NCBI GenBank assembly: GCA_025667525.1
Contig: JANFOE010000056.1
Location: 377,001 to 441,000 of the forward strand
Length of the DNA stretch: 64,000 nucleotides
Direction: 5' to 3'
DNA from: Glebionis coronaria
Lineage: Eukaryota > Streptophyta > Magnoliopsida > Asterales > Asteraceae
A model generated the notes under the pieces. It had not been told where the DNA came from and searched no databases. It was given only the letters and a program-made list of their open reading frames with translations. This document shows, piece after piece, positions 20,972 through 33,769 of this stretch. The position numbers were made by a program, and so were the translations under genes. The number at the start of each line of letters is the position of its first letter. The first letter of the stretch is position 1.

Positions 20972-22205
20972 TACAATACATCCTGGATCGGAAAAGATGT
21001 ATCAAGATATGAGGAAATTATACTAGTGGCCAAACATGAAAGCTGACATCGCCACCTACGTCCCGAAATGCTTGACATGCGCACGTGTCAAAACAGAACA
21101 CCAAATGCCATCAGGTTTACTGGTACAGCCTGAGATACCTGAACGGAAGTGGGAAAATATTACCATGGACTTCCTAACCAAACTCCCAAAATCATCACGC
21201 AGATATGATGCCATTTGGGTGATAGTCGACCGACTCACCAAGTCTGCTCATTTCGTACCTATCAAGGAATCCGACTCCATATCCAAGTTGGCAAGGACCT
21301 ACCTTAAGGAAATTGTAACCAAACATGGAGTACCATTCTCAATAATTTGTGACCGAGACAGTAGATTCACTTCCAACTTCTGGAGGGCTCTCCAACGAGC
21401 CCTGGGTACCCAACTAGATATGAGCACCGCCTATCATCCACAAACGGATGGTCAGAGTGAGTGAACCATCCAAACCCTAGAGGACATGCTAAGGGCATGT
21501 GTAATTGATTTTGGAAATAGTTGGGTCGAGCATATACCTTTGGTTGAGTTCTCCTACAACAATAGCTATCACGCCAGTATCAAGGCTGCCCCTTTTGAAG
21601 CCCTTTATGGAAGGAAATGTTGCTCTCTTGTATGCTGGGCGGAGGTAGATGAGTTCCAACTCACTGGGCCTGAATTGATTCAGAAGACTACAGACAGAAT
21701 AGTCCTTATAAAACAGAGACTGCAAGCTGCTCGCGATCGACAAAAGAGCTACGCGGATCAGAAACGCAGACCTGTACAGTTCAAAGTGGGAGATCACGGC
21801 ATGCTAAAAGTATCACCCTGGAAGGGAGTTATACGATTTGGAAAGCGAGGAAATTTAAATCCACGATATGGGGGTCCTTTCAAAGTGATAGCCAAGATCG
21901 GGGAAGTGGCTTACCGTTTGGTGCTGCCACCACAATTAAGTCGGATACACCCCACCTTCCATGTATCTAATCTGAAAAAGTGTTACGCTGAGGAACCTTT
22001 AGTTATGCCCTTAGAAGGAGTCCATATCGATGACCAACTCCAATACACGGAGACACTAGTGGAAATCATGGAGAGAACCACCAAGAAGTTAAAACGTAGT
22101 CGTATCCCGTTAATCAAAGTGCGATGGGACTCGAAGAGAGGCCCCGAGTACACCTGGGAACGAGAAGACATCTTCAAAGCCGAGTACCCTCATCTTTTCA
22201 CTTAA
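20972..22205 (+). pseudogene. Gypsy-A pol: integrase with chromodomain-like end
   Basis: The right half of the integrase split by Athila-B. Visible are TIHPGSEKMYQDM, the zinc cysteines KCLTC, the core ([49 protein letters not shown]), the GPFKV segment and [12 protein letters not shown]. It ends with the chromodomain-like [21 protein letters not shown]. The first zinc histidine was lost with the deleted codons at the Athila-B junction. A TAG near 21008 replaces the first W of the WWP motif, and a TGA at 21462-21464 replaces an expected R; both fit C-to-T decay. Confidence 0.92.
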
Positions 22206-22246
22206 AAGATAACTACGTTTTTAGTAGCTTTGAGGACAAAGCTAAA

Positions 22247-22258
22247 ATAATGGGGTGG
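22247..22258 (+). other. Gypsy-A polypurine tract
   Basis: AATAATGGGGTGG-type purine tract directly before the TGCTATAAAATCC start of the 3' LTR and about 40 bases after the pol stop. Confidence 0.65.
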
Positions 22259-24968
22259 TGCTATAAAATCCATGATTTTATCATGATTTAATGTAATAAA
22301 GTTTAATCTAATGATCTTAAGAGCATTCACTCATGTATTATATTTCTATAAGATGTGTGTGTGAACTTGTTCATTATGTACCTATACATCTACAATCATC
22401 TTGCTATAGCAATAAGTTATATAACTTAAACCTTGTACATAAGACTATGATAACAAGTGATGAAAAGTATAACAAACTACGTATGCCCAACACTTAACAA
22501 AACATGGGAAATATGTATGTACATTATAGACATACATACACATCTTGGACTAGCCCAAGAACCTTTATCCTTGTGTGCTAGCCCAACATTAGCCCACAAC
22601 TTAGGCCCAACTTCCTTTTGTTTAAGTGTACACGACACACACATAGGTGGAAGGAGAAGAGTTGCATGGGAAATGAAGAGTATGACACTTGTCATGTGTT
22701 CTCTTCCCAAGGCAATCATGCATTTTTTATTCCTTCTCTATCTCTTCCCTTTTAGCCGAAATCTCACACACATACATTCTCCATTTTCTCATGCAATCTC
22801 TCTCTCCTCTTCTCTCTCTCAAACAATTCAGCTATAAGCTACAAACATCCAAGTTTTGAGCATTAAATCAACTAGATCTTTGTCTCATCTTAACTACTAA
22901 TCATTTATTAGTATCATCATCATTGGAATCACTAGAACAAGCCCTAGCCGAATCTATAAGGCCACGGCTTGGTTTACATTTAGGGTTTCTTCATCAACTA
23001 GATTAGATCCCTAATCTCCTTATTCCTCTAGATCATCCTTGGTACTTTTAAGCAAAAAAGGTATACTCCTTATGCTCTTTCATTTCTTCATGCATGCATC
23101 ATCATACATCTATAAACACAAGTAAATAACTTGTTAAAAATCAAGATTTGGTAAAGCCATGGCCATTATAGGTCACGGCATATTTATGAACACCATAGTC
23201 ATGGTTAAAACTTTTTAATAAAGAAACCTATGGCTTATATTCTATGTTTTAACATTGATTGAAAATCATATGAACCATTTTATGAATTTAAATGAAGCAT
23301 GGGTTACAAATCTTACTTTATGGGACTTTGGTTAACTAATAATCATAGATCTCATAAAATAAACTTGTGTAACTTAAAAATCATGAAGACCATGACCTTA
23401 AAGGTCACGGCTAAAATAAATGATGAACATATTATTTATGTACTAAGTTTTAATGATGGGAAATGTATTATTACATATGAAATGGAATACTTAAAATCAC
23501 TAAAATGATTTATGTGAACATATTTAGCCGTGGGCTATATATGACCTAGAATGGTTTTAAATGTACATGCATGCTTATATAAACCATAGATCTAATGATA
23601 AGAGTTAACTTAAACATGATGAACATAAAACAAGCTTATAAAATGTTATGGGAACCTTGGGAGAAAACAATATAGTCGTGGGCTATATGTAGTTTTCTTG
23701 GAATAATGGTAACCTTGGGAACATGCATGTAACCTAGATAATCATGTTGTATTTTTGTAAATATTTACAAGGCTTAAAACTAGCTAAAATGTTCATCTTA
23801 GAGATACCAAGAATTAAAATCATAGCCGTGGGCTATATGTATATATGTATGGACTTGTGACTTGATTTCTTGAATTGTACGTAGCTAGATCTTATTTTGG
23901 GGACACTTATATGTATGCAACCTTAAAGTAAGTTTTGACTCATCTTAATAAGCTATAATTAATTATAGCCGTGAGTTATAAGCTCATAATAGGGCTTATG
24001 ACTTGCATGCAACCTTGTAACACACCTAGATCTTATTTGGTACATCACATAAAATAAACTATAAGTTTTATTCTTTTGTTAAGATTTAAAACTAAATATT
24101 GGTAAGCTAATAATAAGCTTATAAGAAAATCCTAGACAAATACTTACATAAAATGCAAAGTAGTATTATAGGACTAATTAAGCCCATGCAACATTAGTCC
24201 AAGACTTAATGGACCTAATAAGCCCATTTAATAAATCTTAGTAACCTAATCGACTTAAGTTTATACTTGAACCCATTTAAAATGATTAATGGACTTAAAA
24301 TGTATTTAAGCCCAATAAATGTGTTAAGGGCCCATTTAACAAGTTAGTAAACTTAAAAATGTATTTAGGCCCACAAAATGGCCCATTAGATGTTTAGCCC
24401 ATTTAATAAGCCCATATAACGTTTTGAATTTTAAATAAAAGTTTTTATAATAAAATGTAACTTATAAAAACTTTTGGAGTAAAATGACAATTTATGAAAC
24501 TTAAGGACTAAAACCGTGAATTATGAAACTTTTTTTGATAAATTAGTAAACACAAGGACTAAAAATGTAATTATCCAAAAGTCTAGGGTTTAATTAATAT
24601 CATATGTGACATATTAAACCCTAGGGACCATTTTGAGAAGTTTCTAAAAGTTATTTTGTCATTTTAAAACCCTAGGGACCATTGTTGTATTAATCTGAAA
24701 CATTAAGAAGCCCTAGGGGCTGTTTTGGTCATTTATGAAAGTTATAAAACCTAGATTTAACTAGGGCGACTAAATCTACCATAAGCCGAAACTTTAACAA
24801 GCCCTAGGTATCAAATGTGTAACAATCTGAAAGTTTACTCTGTTTAAAATATGGAAGGACTAGTTTTGCCATCTTCCAAAACTTTAATAAGCGCTAACCC
24901 TAATTCTATTTTTTTTAAACTTAGTGAAACTTAAACAAACTCTAAACTATAAGAATTTATAATATAAT
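22259..24968 (+). repeat. Gypsy-A 3' LTR, left part
   Basis: The first 2.7 kb of an LTR of about 4.2 kb, split by Copia-2. It contains four RGCCCA boxes at 22552-22609 ahead of a CT-rich stretch. A degenerate TAGCCGTGGGCTATAT motif recurs at 23525, 23673, 23823 and 23966. Eight more RGCCCA boxes occur at 24181-24414, and short CCCTAGGGACC-type repeats at 24590-24720. No coding frame is supported. The left edge is inferred from the polypurine tract, since the matching end of the 5' LTR is outside the window. Confidence 0.75.
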
Positions 24969-25345
24969 TGTTGTCCCATATATTTGTGATGATTAAGCAA
25001 GGAAGAAAGAAAGAAAATAGATGAAGAAGAGATGGATTCCTAGAGAGAGAAAGTAGTGAGAGAAAGTAGAGAGAGAGGATTAACTTTGGGAATATTAGAT
25101 TAGAAGTGAGAAAAATGAACAACCAACCCTCCTAACATGCTAGGAGGGTAGTATATATATTCCACCCACATGCGGGCTTTAATGGACTATATATTGGGTC
25201 GGGCTTGTCTTTTGGACTTTAATTAGTTTAAATCCAAGCCCGTAAACCACGACTAATTAACTACCTATTACAACGTTCTAACTAATGTTACAATAATAAC
25301 CTATGACCGAGCATTCTTGTTTGACTCAATATTTTGAGGCTAACA
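24969..25345 (-). repeat. Copia-2 3' LTR
   Basis: 377 bp, TGTTG...AACA in plus orientation. On the minus strand a TATATATA stretch is followed by an inverted repeat (CCCTCCTA-6-TAGGAGGG). The adjacent ATCTCCCCCAAT is the minus-strand polypurine tract. Confidence 0.92.
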
Positions 25346-27889
25346 ATCTCCCCCAATGTGAGGTCATACCCTTTTGAAATTTGGAGATCAATGAAGATTA
25401 CGAATCTCGTCATAAATGAGCCTTGAACGTGTAACAGTAGTTTTGTTCCTTCATGCTGTGATCTTTGAGCCTTTGTCGTTGTCATTCAACTTTGTCTTTT
25501 AGTCTTGAGATCTTCAAATCATTCTTGACTTGTCTTTGCCATCTCGCGATCTTGTGTCTTTATCCACATGCTCACACTATTAAATGGTGAATAAGTCTTG
25601 GGGCATGAATATGTGGTTTTGAATCTTTGACTTTGCTGAGTACACCGTGACGCCACCTTCTCGAGACAAAACATGGACACGGACTGAATGGCTTTGACAT
25701 TCGTCCTAAATCGGTAGCGTTTTACCTCCGGTCGATGAAGATCGTTATACGATATCAAATACCGTACCTGTGATTAGGTAGATTCAATTAATAATCTCCT
25801 TGTCAGGGTTTCGCGGCTGTACTAGCCGTTCTCTTTACTCGACCGTCTCAAAGCAAGACTGCGAACATAAAGAGTGAATCAATTGGATAAATATCCGCTT
25901 GATTAAAGTCGTCAATTCAAATTCCTGGAACAAGTTTGATTCATTAAGAATCTTACCATTGTTGCTTTCCAGTTGACACAAGTTTGATTCATAAGAATCT
26001 CACAAGTCACCTACCGTAGTGTTGTCTAATGTTGACGCTAGAAGGATTTCCATTCGTCACTGTGAATATTAATGAATATCACTCTGAATATTCTGGCAAG
26101 ACCATAAAGATATTGCGTAGAAACCTGAAACGAGTTTGAATCAATTCAGAATCAAACAACTGTTGCTTTTCAGTTTTACATATGTTCAATTCTTAAAGAA
26201 TCTTGCATATGACCTACCGCAGTGCTGTTTGTCGTTAACACTGGAAGGATTTCCACTCATCATTGTGAATACTAAGTAGTATCACTCTGAGTGTTCTAGC
26301 AATATCACAAGGATATAGCGTAGGACTCTCTTGATCTTCATCCGTGTGTCCAAACGAGATTTGATTGATCTCTTGGCTCTAGACTCGATTTGTGCACTTT
26401 TAATGGTCGGAGGCTGGAGCAGATGCTACCTATTCAATATCAACTATCTCGGAGTGAGAAAGTCAATAGAAGTCGTGTTGATCTCCGTGACAATAAAATA
26501 AACTTCTTTTGAGAGAAGCCTGAGTAGCTAGGAAAGGGTTGTGCTTCACATCACTGGGTCCATGATGAGTTGTCTTCATGATGTGTTGACCCGGTTTCTG
26601 CCTAAGTTGTATAGAGGGCTTCTTTCTTTACACCCTTTATCCTTACATTTCTTTTTCATTCTTCAACCCCTTCAATGCTTACCAAGACATAATTAATAGC
26701 ACCTTGTTGTGATTGTTCTAGTGTTATCATCAGTACTTAGTCGGCATTCAGCTACGTTCACATTCTACTCCATCTTTCCTAAGGACTTCTAATCATCTAT
26801 TGGATTGTCCCTTGGAAGATCCCTCCGGTTCTGGTTGGATCATAGGACTTAAACCTAACCACCCTTTTGACACCAATAACGTCGTGAATTAAAGATGTTG
26901 TGGGTATTTGATCGTAACCATGAAAACCACTTTAAATTCTAACAAAGTGTTTGAAAAACATTTAACACCTTGCTAGTTTTGTCGTTTCAGAAATGCTCCC
27001 CCTTCGCGTGTGCATCGATAATCGAAAGTGTTTCGCACATGTAGGTAAGAGTTAAAGGGCTTGAGTCTTATATAAGATCACATTTTAATCACATTTTCTC
27101 CCCCTATCTCTAATATATAAAATCTTTTGATATTAGAGATACCAAATTTGATTAAAATATATTTTGAAAAATAGTCTTGAAAATCTTCGGGAGAAAGATG
27201 TGTTAATCTTTTGCATGAAGTTGAATTGCTCCCCCTCAAAAATTGATCCAATGGAATTGTCATTACGAGGATTTGATCCACATTAAACTTTTGAGGATAG
27301 GAGCTGTTGAACACACAATTTTTGAAAGATTTTGAATATCATTGAGAAATTCTTGAAAAAATTGTGTTCAACGCTTTTTGAAAAATCAATTCTTTTTGAC
27401 GAAAAGATTTTTCTAAAGCATAAACTTGAGTTCATAGACTTTGAATGTCTTGACGAATCCACTCAAGTGTAAGAAGATTTAACTTCTTTTGCTAAGGGTA
27501 AGAGTACAAAAGCGTATACTCCCCCGTGAATGTAGATCCGGGTTGCAATCTGGAAGTGATTACAAGCCATTGTGTTGAGCTCAAAACGTTGAATGTTTTG
27601 TGACAAGCTCAACCCGTGATAGATTGCTCTACCCGTTTGTGGAAATATTGTCCAAAATAGACAATTTCCTTTAAAAAAGATAGAAATGACATATTTTGAA
27701 GAATATTTACAACTTTCATTCGAGCTTTATGTACACACCCGTGTCGTTATTGAGCGACATTTCTAGGTACGTCCATATTATCGATACTAAAAGACATGTC
27801 GAGAAGAATATTTTTGGATTATCAAAGATTTTTTAATTTTGTATTTTGCTTTTTGATTAATATTTACAGGTAGATGTTTGATAGATGAA
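25346..27889 (-). other. Copia-2 3' region with repeated polypurine tracts
   Basis: 2.5 kb between the pol stop and the 3' LTR with no supported coding frame. CTCCCCC (GGGGGAG on the element strand) appears at the LTR edge and near 26996, 27101, 27230 and 27521. No envelope-like protein is recognisable. Confidence 0.7.
25925..26325 (-). repeat. Diverged tandem duplication, about 200 bp x 2
   Basis: Two related units, about 25925-26122 and 26123-26325. Both carry AAGTTTGATT/GAGTTTGAAT, TGTTGCTTTCAG-like text, GACCTACCG, GAAGGATTTCCA and ATCACTCTGA in the same order. Confidence 0.7.
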
Positions 27890-28282
27890 TCAAGCAGGCG
27901 TCTTTGCCATAACCTTCAGTTCTGCTGGAGTCAAACATCTCATACCAATTTGCCTAACTAGATACGCAAACCTCTCTTTTGAAAGAGCTTTTGTAAACAA
28001 GTCAGCTAATTGGTAATCAGTTCCAACAAAGTATAATTCAACAATACCCTTTTCAACTTGTTCCTTAATGAAGTGATATCTGACATCGATGTGCTTCGTG
28101 CGGGAATGCTGTACCGGGTTGCAGGAGATGGCTATGGCTGACTTGGAGTCACAGTACATAGGTACTTTATCAAAGTGGAAGCCATAATCCGTGAGGAGCA
28201 CAACACGCAGATAGAGACACATACTCCGCTTCGGCTGAGGACAGTGACGTGCAATCCTGCTTCTTGGAAGACCATCCCACAA
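27890..28282 (-). pseudogene. Copia-2 pol: RNase H C-terminus
   Basis: Open for 130 codons. Shows [39 protein letters not shown] and [16 protein letters not shown], the usual copia RNase H ending. It is in a different frame from the overlapping upstream segment, marking a frameshift near 28200. Confidence 0.92.
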
Positions 28283-28892
28283 GCTTGTCTTGACCTAGAA
28301 ATTGTGCACCACCAGAAGTACTTTTACGTGTATCAAGACACCCTGCATGATCAGAATCTGAATAGGCCGTTAGAAAGAAACCGGTTTCCCTCGGATACCA
28401 GAGTCCCATGTGAATGGTATTCTTAAGGTACCGAAAGATCCGTTTAACCTCCTTGAGGTGCTTTTCAGTGGGTCGTGCTTGATATCGTGCACAATAACAC
28501 GTAGCATGATGAATATCAAGTCTGCTTGCTGTCAAGTACATGAGGGACCCGATCATGGAACGATATATTGTTTGATCTATGGGTAATCCCTCCAAATCAG
28601 CATCTAGGGATGTGGATGATAATGGTGTCCCAACGGGGTCACATGATGTCATACCATGCTTTTTGATTATCTCTTGACAATACTTAGCTTGGTTAATGAA
28701 GTTACCACTTGGGGATTGGTGAACTTGAACTCCTAGAAAGAATTTTAGTTCGCCCATCATAGACATTTCAAATATGTTGTGCATTACTTTTTCAAACCAT
28801 TTTGAAAGTTTTGGGTTTGTAGACCCGAAAATAATGTCATCAACATAAATCTGCACAAGCAAAATGTCATCCCCATATTTATAAGTGAACAA
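28170..28892 (-). pseudogene. Copia-2 pol: RT palm and RNase H N-terminus
   Basis: About 240 codons. The catalytic motif is VQIYVDDIIFGST, followed by MMGELKFFLGVQVHQ, YRSMIGSLMYLTASR and RNase H AYSDSDHAGC with SSAEAEY. A frameshift near 28893 separates it from the RT N-terminus. Confidence 0.93.
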
Positions 28893-28894
28893 AG

Positions 28895-29530
28895 TTAGAT
28901 CATGGAACCTTTTGAGAAACCTTTAGAGACCAGAAATTTCAAGAGCTCGTCGTACCACGCCCTTGGAGCTTGCTTGAGTCCATAAAGTGCTTTGTGGAGA
29001 CGATACACCTTGTCAGGATAATGAGGATTGACGAATCCTTCCGGCTGTGTGACATAGACTTCTTCCTTCAAAGGACCGTTAAGAAACGCCGTCTTTACGT
29101 CCATTTGATAGACAATGAATCCCTTGTGTGCAGCATAAGCAAGAAAAATCCTGACCGCTTCCATTCGAGCTACTGGTGCAAATGATTCTTCAAAATCAAT
29201 ACCCTCTTTCTGTCCATACCCTTTAGCCACTAGCTTAGATTTATTCTTGATGATCGTGTTCTCTTCATCCATCTTGTTTTTCCAGATCCATCGAAGATTT
29301 AATGGTGTTACATCGTATAGTCTGTCAACAACTTCCCAGACTTTAAGTCTTTCAAACTGTTGAAGTTCATCTGTCATCGATTCAATCCAAGCATGACCAG
29401 CCATGGCTTCTTTGATTTTTTTTGGTTCGGCTGAACTCACGGCGAGTGCGAACATACAAACATCACCATTGGTATGAAGTTGTCGTCTTGTACGAACGGG
29501 TTGTGAAGGGTTTCCAATTACCTGAACCAA
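28895..29530 (-). pseudogene. Copia-2 pol: RT N-terminus
   Basis: About 211 codons containing [65 protein letters not shown] and [15 protein letters not shown]. These are the fingers and first palm blocks of Ty1/copia RT. Confidence 0.93.
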
Positions 29531-29566
29531 AGGATGTTCTCGGGTCCAATGATGTGTTGAAGGATG

Positions 29567-30561
29567 TCATTGATAGAACGTATGCATATTTGACGGATCA
29601 ACATGGCGAGTAGAAGACTCTCTAGTTTCATGTACCAGTGTACCGAATGGGTTGATAAATTCGTCTTCGTCAGATAAAGCATTGTCTGCTTGATTTGTGT
29701 TCTCTGGAGCAATGACAGTAGTTGTGGATGTTGTAGGATCGATTGTTGAAGTGATATTTTGAGGAGGTAAATCTGCAGCAACCCGTGTTGAAGTAGATGA
29801 AGTTGTATCCATTTGTTGACGATGATCGGTATCATCATTCATATCATGAGTGACGGCGGAAGACTTCGATACAACTTGTTTCTCCCCCGTGAAATATTCA
29901 TCATACATTGGTCCATATAACATTTCCAACTCTTCAATTGTCGTGTCGACTGTCATATCTGCTCTAGGAAAATTTTCTGGAACCAGCGTTGAACTTGACG
30001 GTTCATTGTTGTGGTCTTGAGTTCCGAGTTCCGTGCGGTTGTGAACAGAAGTCGTTTGTCGTTGTGGATCGGGACTTAAACTGTTTTGTTCAAGTGCCAT
30101 TTCTTGTAATTCATCAAATCGGATGTGAATAGTCTCGACTATCAATTTTGTTCTCTTGTTGTACACTCTATATCCCTTATACTGAGTTGCATATCCCACA
30201 AGAATACATGCATCACCTTTTTCTTTCATCTTATCCAAATTTTCACCATCTCGAATGATGTAACAAGTACATCCAAAAACATGAAGGTGTTTGAGTGAAG
30301 GTTTTCGATCATGAATTATGTGATATGGTGTCTTTTCGTGTCTTGGGATATTAAGGATCGGTTTTGTGTGTAGCATGCGGTTGACACGGCTTCGGCCCAA
30401 AAATATAGTGGAAGTTTTGATGCGGATAATAATGTTCGAGCAGCTTCAACCAAAGTACGGTTTCGTCTTTCAACAACGCCATTTTGTTCGGGTGTTCGAG
30501 CAATAGATGTTTCATGTTCAATCCCTTCGGCTTCAAAATACTTTCTCAGATTTGAATTCAA
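29567..30561 (-). pseudogene. Copia-2 pol: integrase C-terminal half and linker
   Basis: Two overlapping frames. The first (30316-30561) has SIARTPEQNGVVERRNRTLVEAARTLL with the catalytic-glutamate block. The second (29567-30400) has HIIHDRKPSLKHLHVFGCTC and a long S/T-rich linker. A frameshift near 30350 joins them. Confidence 0.9.
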
Positions 30562-30681
30562 AAATTATGTACCTCTGTCAGTACGAACCACTTTAACTTG
30601 AGCTTGAAGACCACGTTGTATCAGTTTAAGAAAGCTAATGAGAACTTCGGGTGTTTCATCCTTGGACCTCAAGAAGTGAGT

Positions 30682-31407
30682 TCATGTGTACCTTGAGTAA
30701 TCATCGACAATTACCAGAATATATTTCTTTCCATTGATACTATGAACACGCATGGGACCACACAGATCCATATGAAGAAGATCTAACCGTCCTTTTGAGC
30801 TTGGTGTAGTCTTTGTTTTGAAGCTACTTCGTTTAGCTTTACAAAGCTCACAAGAAGAACAAAGATGATCTTTGATGAATTTTAAACTTGGAAGGCCTCT
30901 CACAATATCTTTCTTGGAAAGCAAGTTAATGGTATCAAAGTTGAGATGAGAAAGTCGTTGATGCCATAACCATGCCTGAGTCGTTGAAGCTTTAGCCATG
31001 AAGCAAATTGGAGTAGATGAAGCTGTGTCTTGAAGTGAAATTGTGTAAAGATCAGTACCCCGTGTACCGGTAAGTAAGTCATTCCCATCATAATCACGAA
31101 CAAAACATGTCTTCTTTCTGAAAGCAACCTCCAAATCCGCATCACAGAATTGACCAACCGAGAAAAGATTGTGATTGAGCCCTTCGACGTAGTATACCCT
31201 TTTAATCGTGATATTCCCCTGAACCAAATCTCCATATCCTAGGATCGCTGTAAATTGATCATTTCCGAATCGGACCGTACCCAAAAACTTCTCCACGAAG
31301 TTAATTAGAAGCTTGAGATTCCCCGTCATGTGCTTCGTGCATCCGGAGTCCAGTATGAAGAGAATTATTTGTATCACCTGCAGAAGAGTTAGAACACGAT
31401 GGAGCAT
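30682..31407 (-). pseudogene. Copia-2 pol: protease, GAG-pre-integrase, integrase core
   Basis: About 241 codons. Protease active site FILDSGCTKHMTG; zinc region WLWHQRLSHLNF...CSSCELCKAKRSSF; integrase core LLHMDLCGP and ILVIVDDYSRYT. A frame break near 30680 precedes the rest of the core. Confidence 0.92.
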
Positions 31408-31963
31408 TTGCTAAATTGGATACCACAGTATTTGTGATTATAGAATCATTAGTGTCCTTAGAAACATTTAAAGGCATACTAACACTCGTAGTCACATTTT
31501 CTGTCCTAATTTTAGGCATCCATTTATATCCGGGAGGACATTGATTAGCAAACCACCATTTCCAAGACTTACTAGCAGACTCATATAATTCCTTAATTTT
31601 GCTTCTAGGGTTCTTAGTGGTGGAGTCTGATGCATTACTTTTCTTAGTGGGGGTGGCACCAGAATGGTTCATCTTGCGTTTGGGTTGACTAGCTCTAATA
31701 GGCATTGCAACTTGCTTCTTATTTCTAGTATTTACGTCTTTGACTTTATTCCTAGCACACATGGAATGATTAGCATTAGCACACTTTCCACATTTGACAC
31801 AAACAAATTTCACATTCATAGCATTTAAATCATTCACAGCATTCAAATCGTCATTACATGCGATAACAGACTTTTTATTCTTAAAAACATTCAAATTCCT
31901 AGGGTGTTCTTCTACTTGCTTCATCTTCCCTTGATTCTTGTGTTTCCAGACCTTATCATTCAC
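31301..31963 (-). pseudogene. Copia-2 Gag C-terminal segment with second zinc-binding motif
   Basis: About 220 codons, basic and rich in N and K. CVKCGKCANANHSMC is a Cys/His cluster placed where a second knuckle is expected, but its spacing is not the canonical CX2CX4HX4C. The reading overlaps the protease frame, so a shift is needed between them. Confidence 0.75.
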
Positions 31964-33667
31964 TTAAGTGCTCTTAAGCTGAGGCCGGCTAACACTAGTA
32001 GTGGAGACTATTCTTGTAGTAGAAGACACATGAATATTAGTGTTTCTAGAAGTCTGAGGTGAGTGAGTATCTGTGTTTGTGGGCTTAGTGGACATTCTAT
32101 ACATCCCTGGTTTAATCACATTATTGTGCTTAACGCTTGGTGCTATAGGATTCCTTATGGGTTGATTCTGTGGTAACCTTTCCTTTCCATCCATCTTGGC
32201 GGCAAACACAGGTTTTGCAAACGAGGAATCTGATAAAGCAGATGGTTTTCCCAAGATAGAGGATCTATTTACTTTAGAGGCATTGGGTTGTCTAACAACA
32301 GGTTTCTTAATGCTAGGTTCCACGATTTTCCCACCCATTTTAGCAACGAGTTTCTGCAACTCTGCTATCGCTCTGTCCTTGTCTTGTAATTGAGATTTCA
32401 ACCCTTTAATTTCCAAATTCTGTTCATTCATTTCTCGAAATGTTTGGGAAAGTTTTTCTTGCAATTTATTATCATGTGGAAAACGACCAACGTCTTTTTG
32501 CAAAGCAAGTTCAAGTGAATGACAATGTTTTTGAAGGAAATCAGTTTTGTGTTGAAGTAACTCAAAAGCCTTTTTGTCAACATTTTCTTTACGTTTCGAA
32601 AGCTCAATTTCAAGACGTTCACATTCTTTGATCTTATCAAGATATTGGCATGCAACTTCAGAATATTCATCAATATCAGCACAAGATGTAAAATAAGCAC
32701 ACATAACATCTTTAGAAACGCATTCTTGCAAGAGTAAATCATATTCATCTGAGAAATCAGACTTCTCCATTTGAAGATCATCAATGTGTTTTTCAAGAGA
32801 TTCAACATATTTTAAATCATCATACATTTCAGTCCGAATAAACTCCTCAAGTTAAAGAACAGTTTCTTTAATCAACGCCATGTTTGGAATTAAGAGTTCT
32901 TTGACAAGCAAGGTAATATCTTGAGGAATCGGACGTGTCCACTCAGCATTTTCACGTTTTGCCCAGTCTCTTTCAACAATATTTAACATTATCTATGTGA
33001 TGTTTAAGAATACCTAATGTTTTCCTACTCTTGCTTTTAGATTCATCTGGAGGGAGGCAGTTTATGTATTTGTAAACATTAGATTTCTTAGGGGAAAATG
33101 CTTTCTTCCATTGAATTCTCTTTTTTTGCATTCTAGAAACACTTCCTCACGAGTTTTCTGAGTTTGTTTGTTGAAAAGACCATAGAGACTATTCTCATAA
33201 GCATAATTATATGGTTTTACAAACTCCTTATTGACAAGAGGTTGACTATCATCATCCCAAAGGGCAATCTCTTCACTATCGGCACTAACAGGCATGCAAT
33301 CAAGATTGGTCCTTTCAGTCTCATCAAGATAAAGACACGGGTTCGCAGCTTGAGCTTTGGCAAGGTACTCAAGACTTGCAAAGCTAGCTTGACCCTTAAA
33401 CATGGAAGGGGGTGCCAGCATTCTTACGGATTGAATAGAATCATGCGTTTTATAAACAACTTTCTTCAAAAATTCGACTTGTGCTTCTAGTTTCGTTACT
33501 TTTTCAGTTTCTTTATCATATCTACTTTTGAAGTCTTGTTTTAACGCATCTACCTCTTGTTTATTATCCTCAAGAATTTTAGCAGAATCAGTAGTGGTCA
33601 TAGAGAGCTTTTGTTCAAGTTCATTAACTTTGGTGTTGGCAAGGTACGTTTTTTGGCGTTCATCCAT
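31964..33667 (-). pseudogene. Copia-2 Gag coiled-coil segments
   Basis: Two open pieces (33062-33667 and 31964-32827) joined by about 230 bp with breaks. Both are rich in K, E, L and Q with heptad character (VNELEQKLSMTT, KVTKLEAQVEFLKKV, QTFREMNEQNLEIKGLKSQL). They continue the Gag begun upstream. Long coiled coils could mediate Gag assembly or partner binding; that is inference. Confidence 0.8.
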
Positions 33668-33769
33668 TAAGAAAGCATTATATTGACGCTTCTCTTTTGC
33701 TAATAACTCAAGAGTTGTATTATATTTGTTTTCAAAATCGTCCTTTTGACTTTTTAACGCACTTCCCTT

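Noticed and set aside
24931..25122. Hydrophobic frame of about 63 codons in both Copia-2 LTRs
   Set aside because: It begins at a non-ATG codon and lies in LTR sequence; presence in both copies only reflects LTR identity.
25346..27889. Envelope-like gene in Copia-2 3' region
   Set aside because: No long frame, signal peptide or membrane segment; the region holds repeats and polypurine tracts only.
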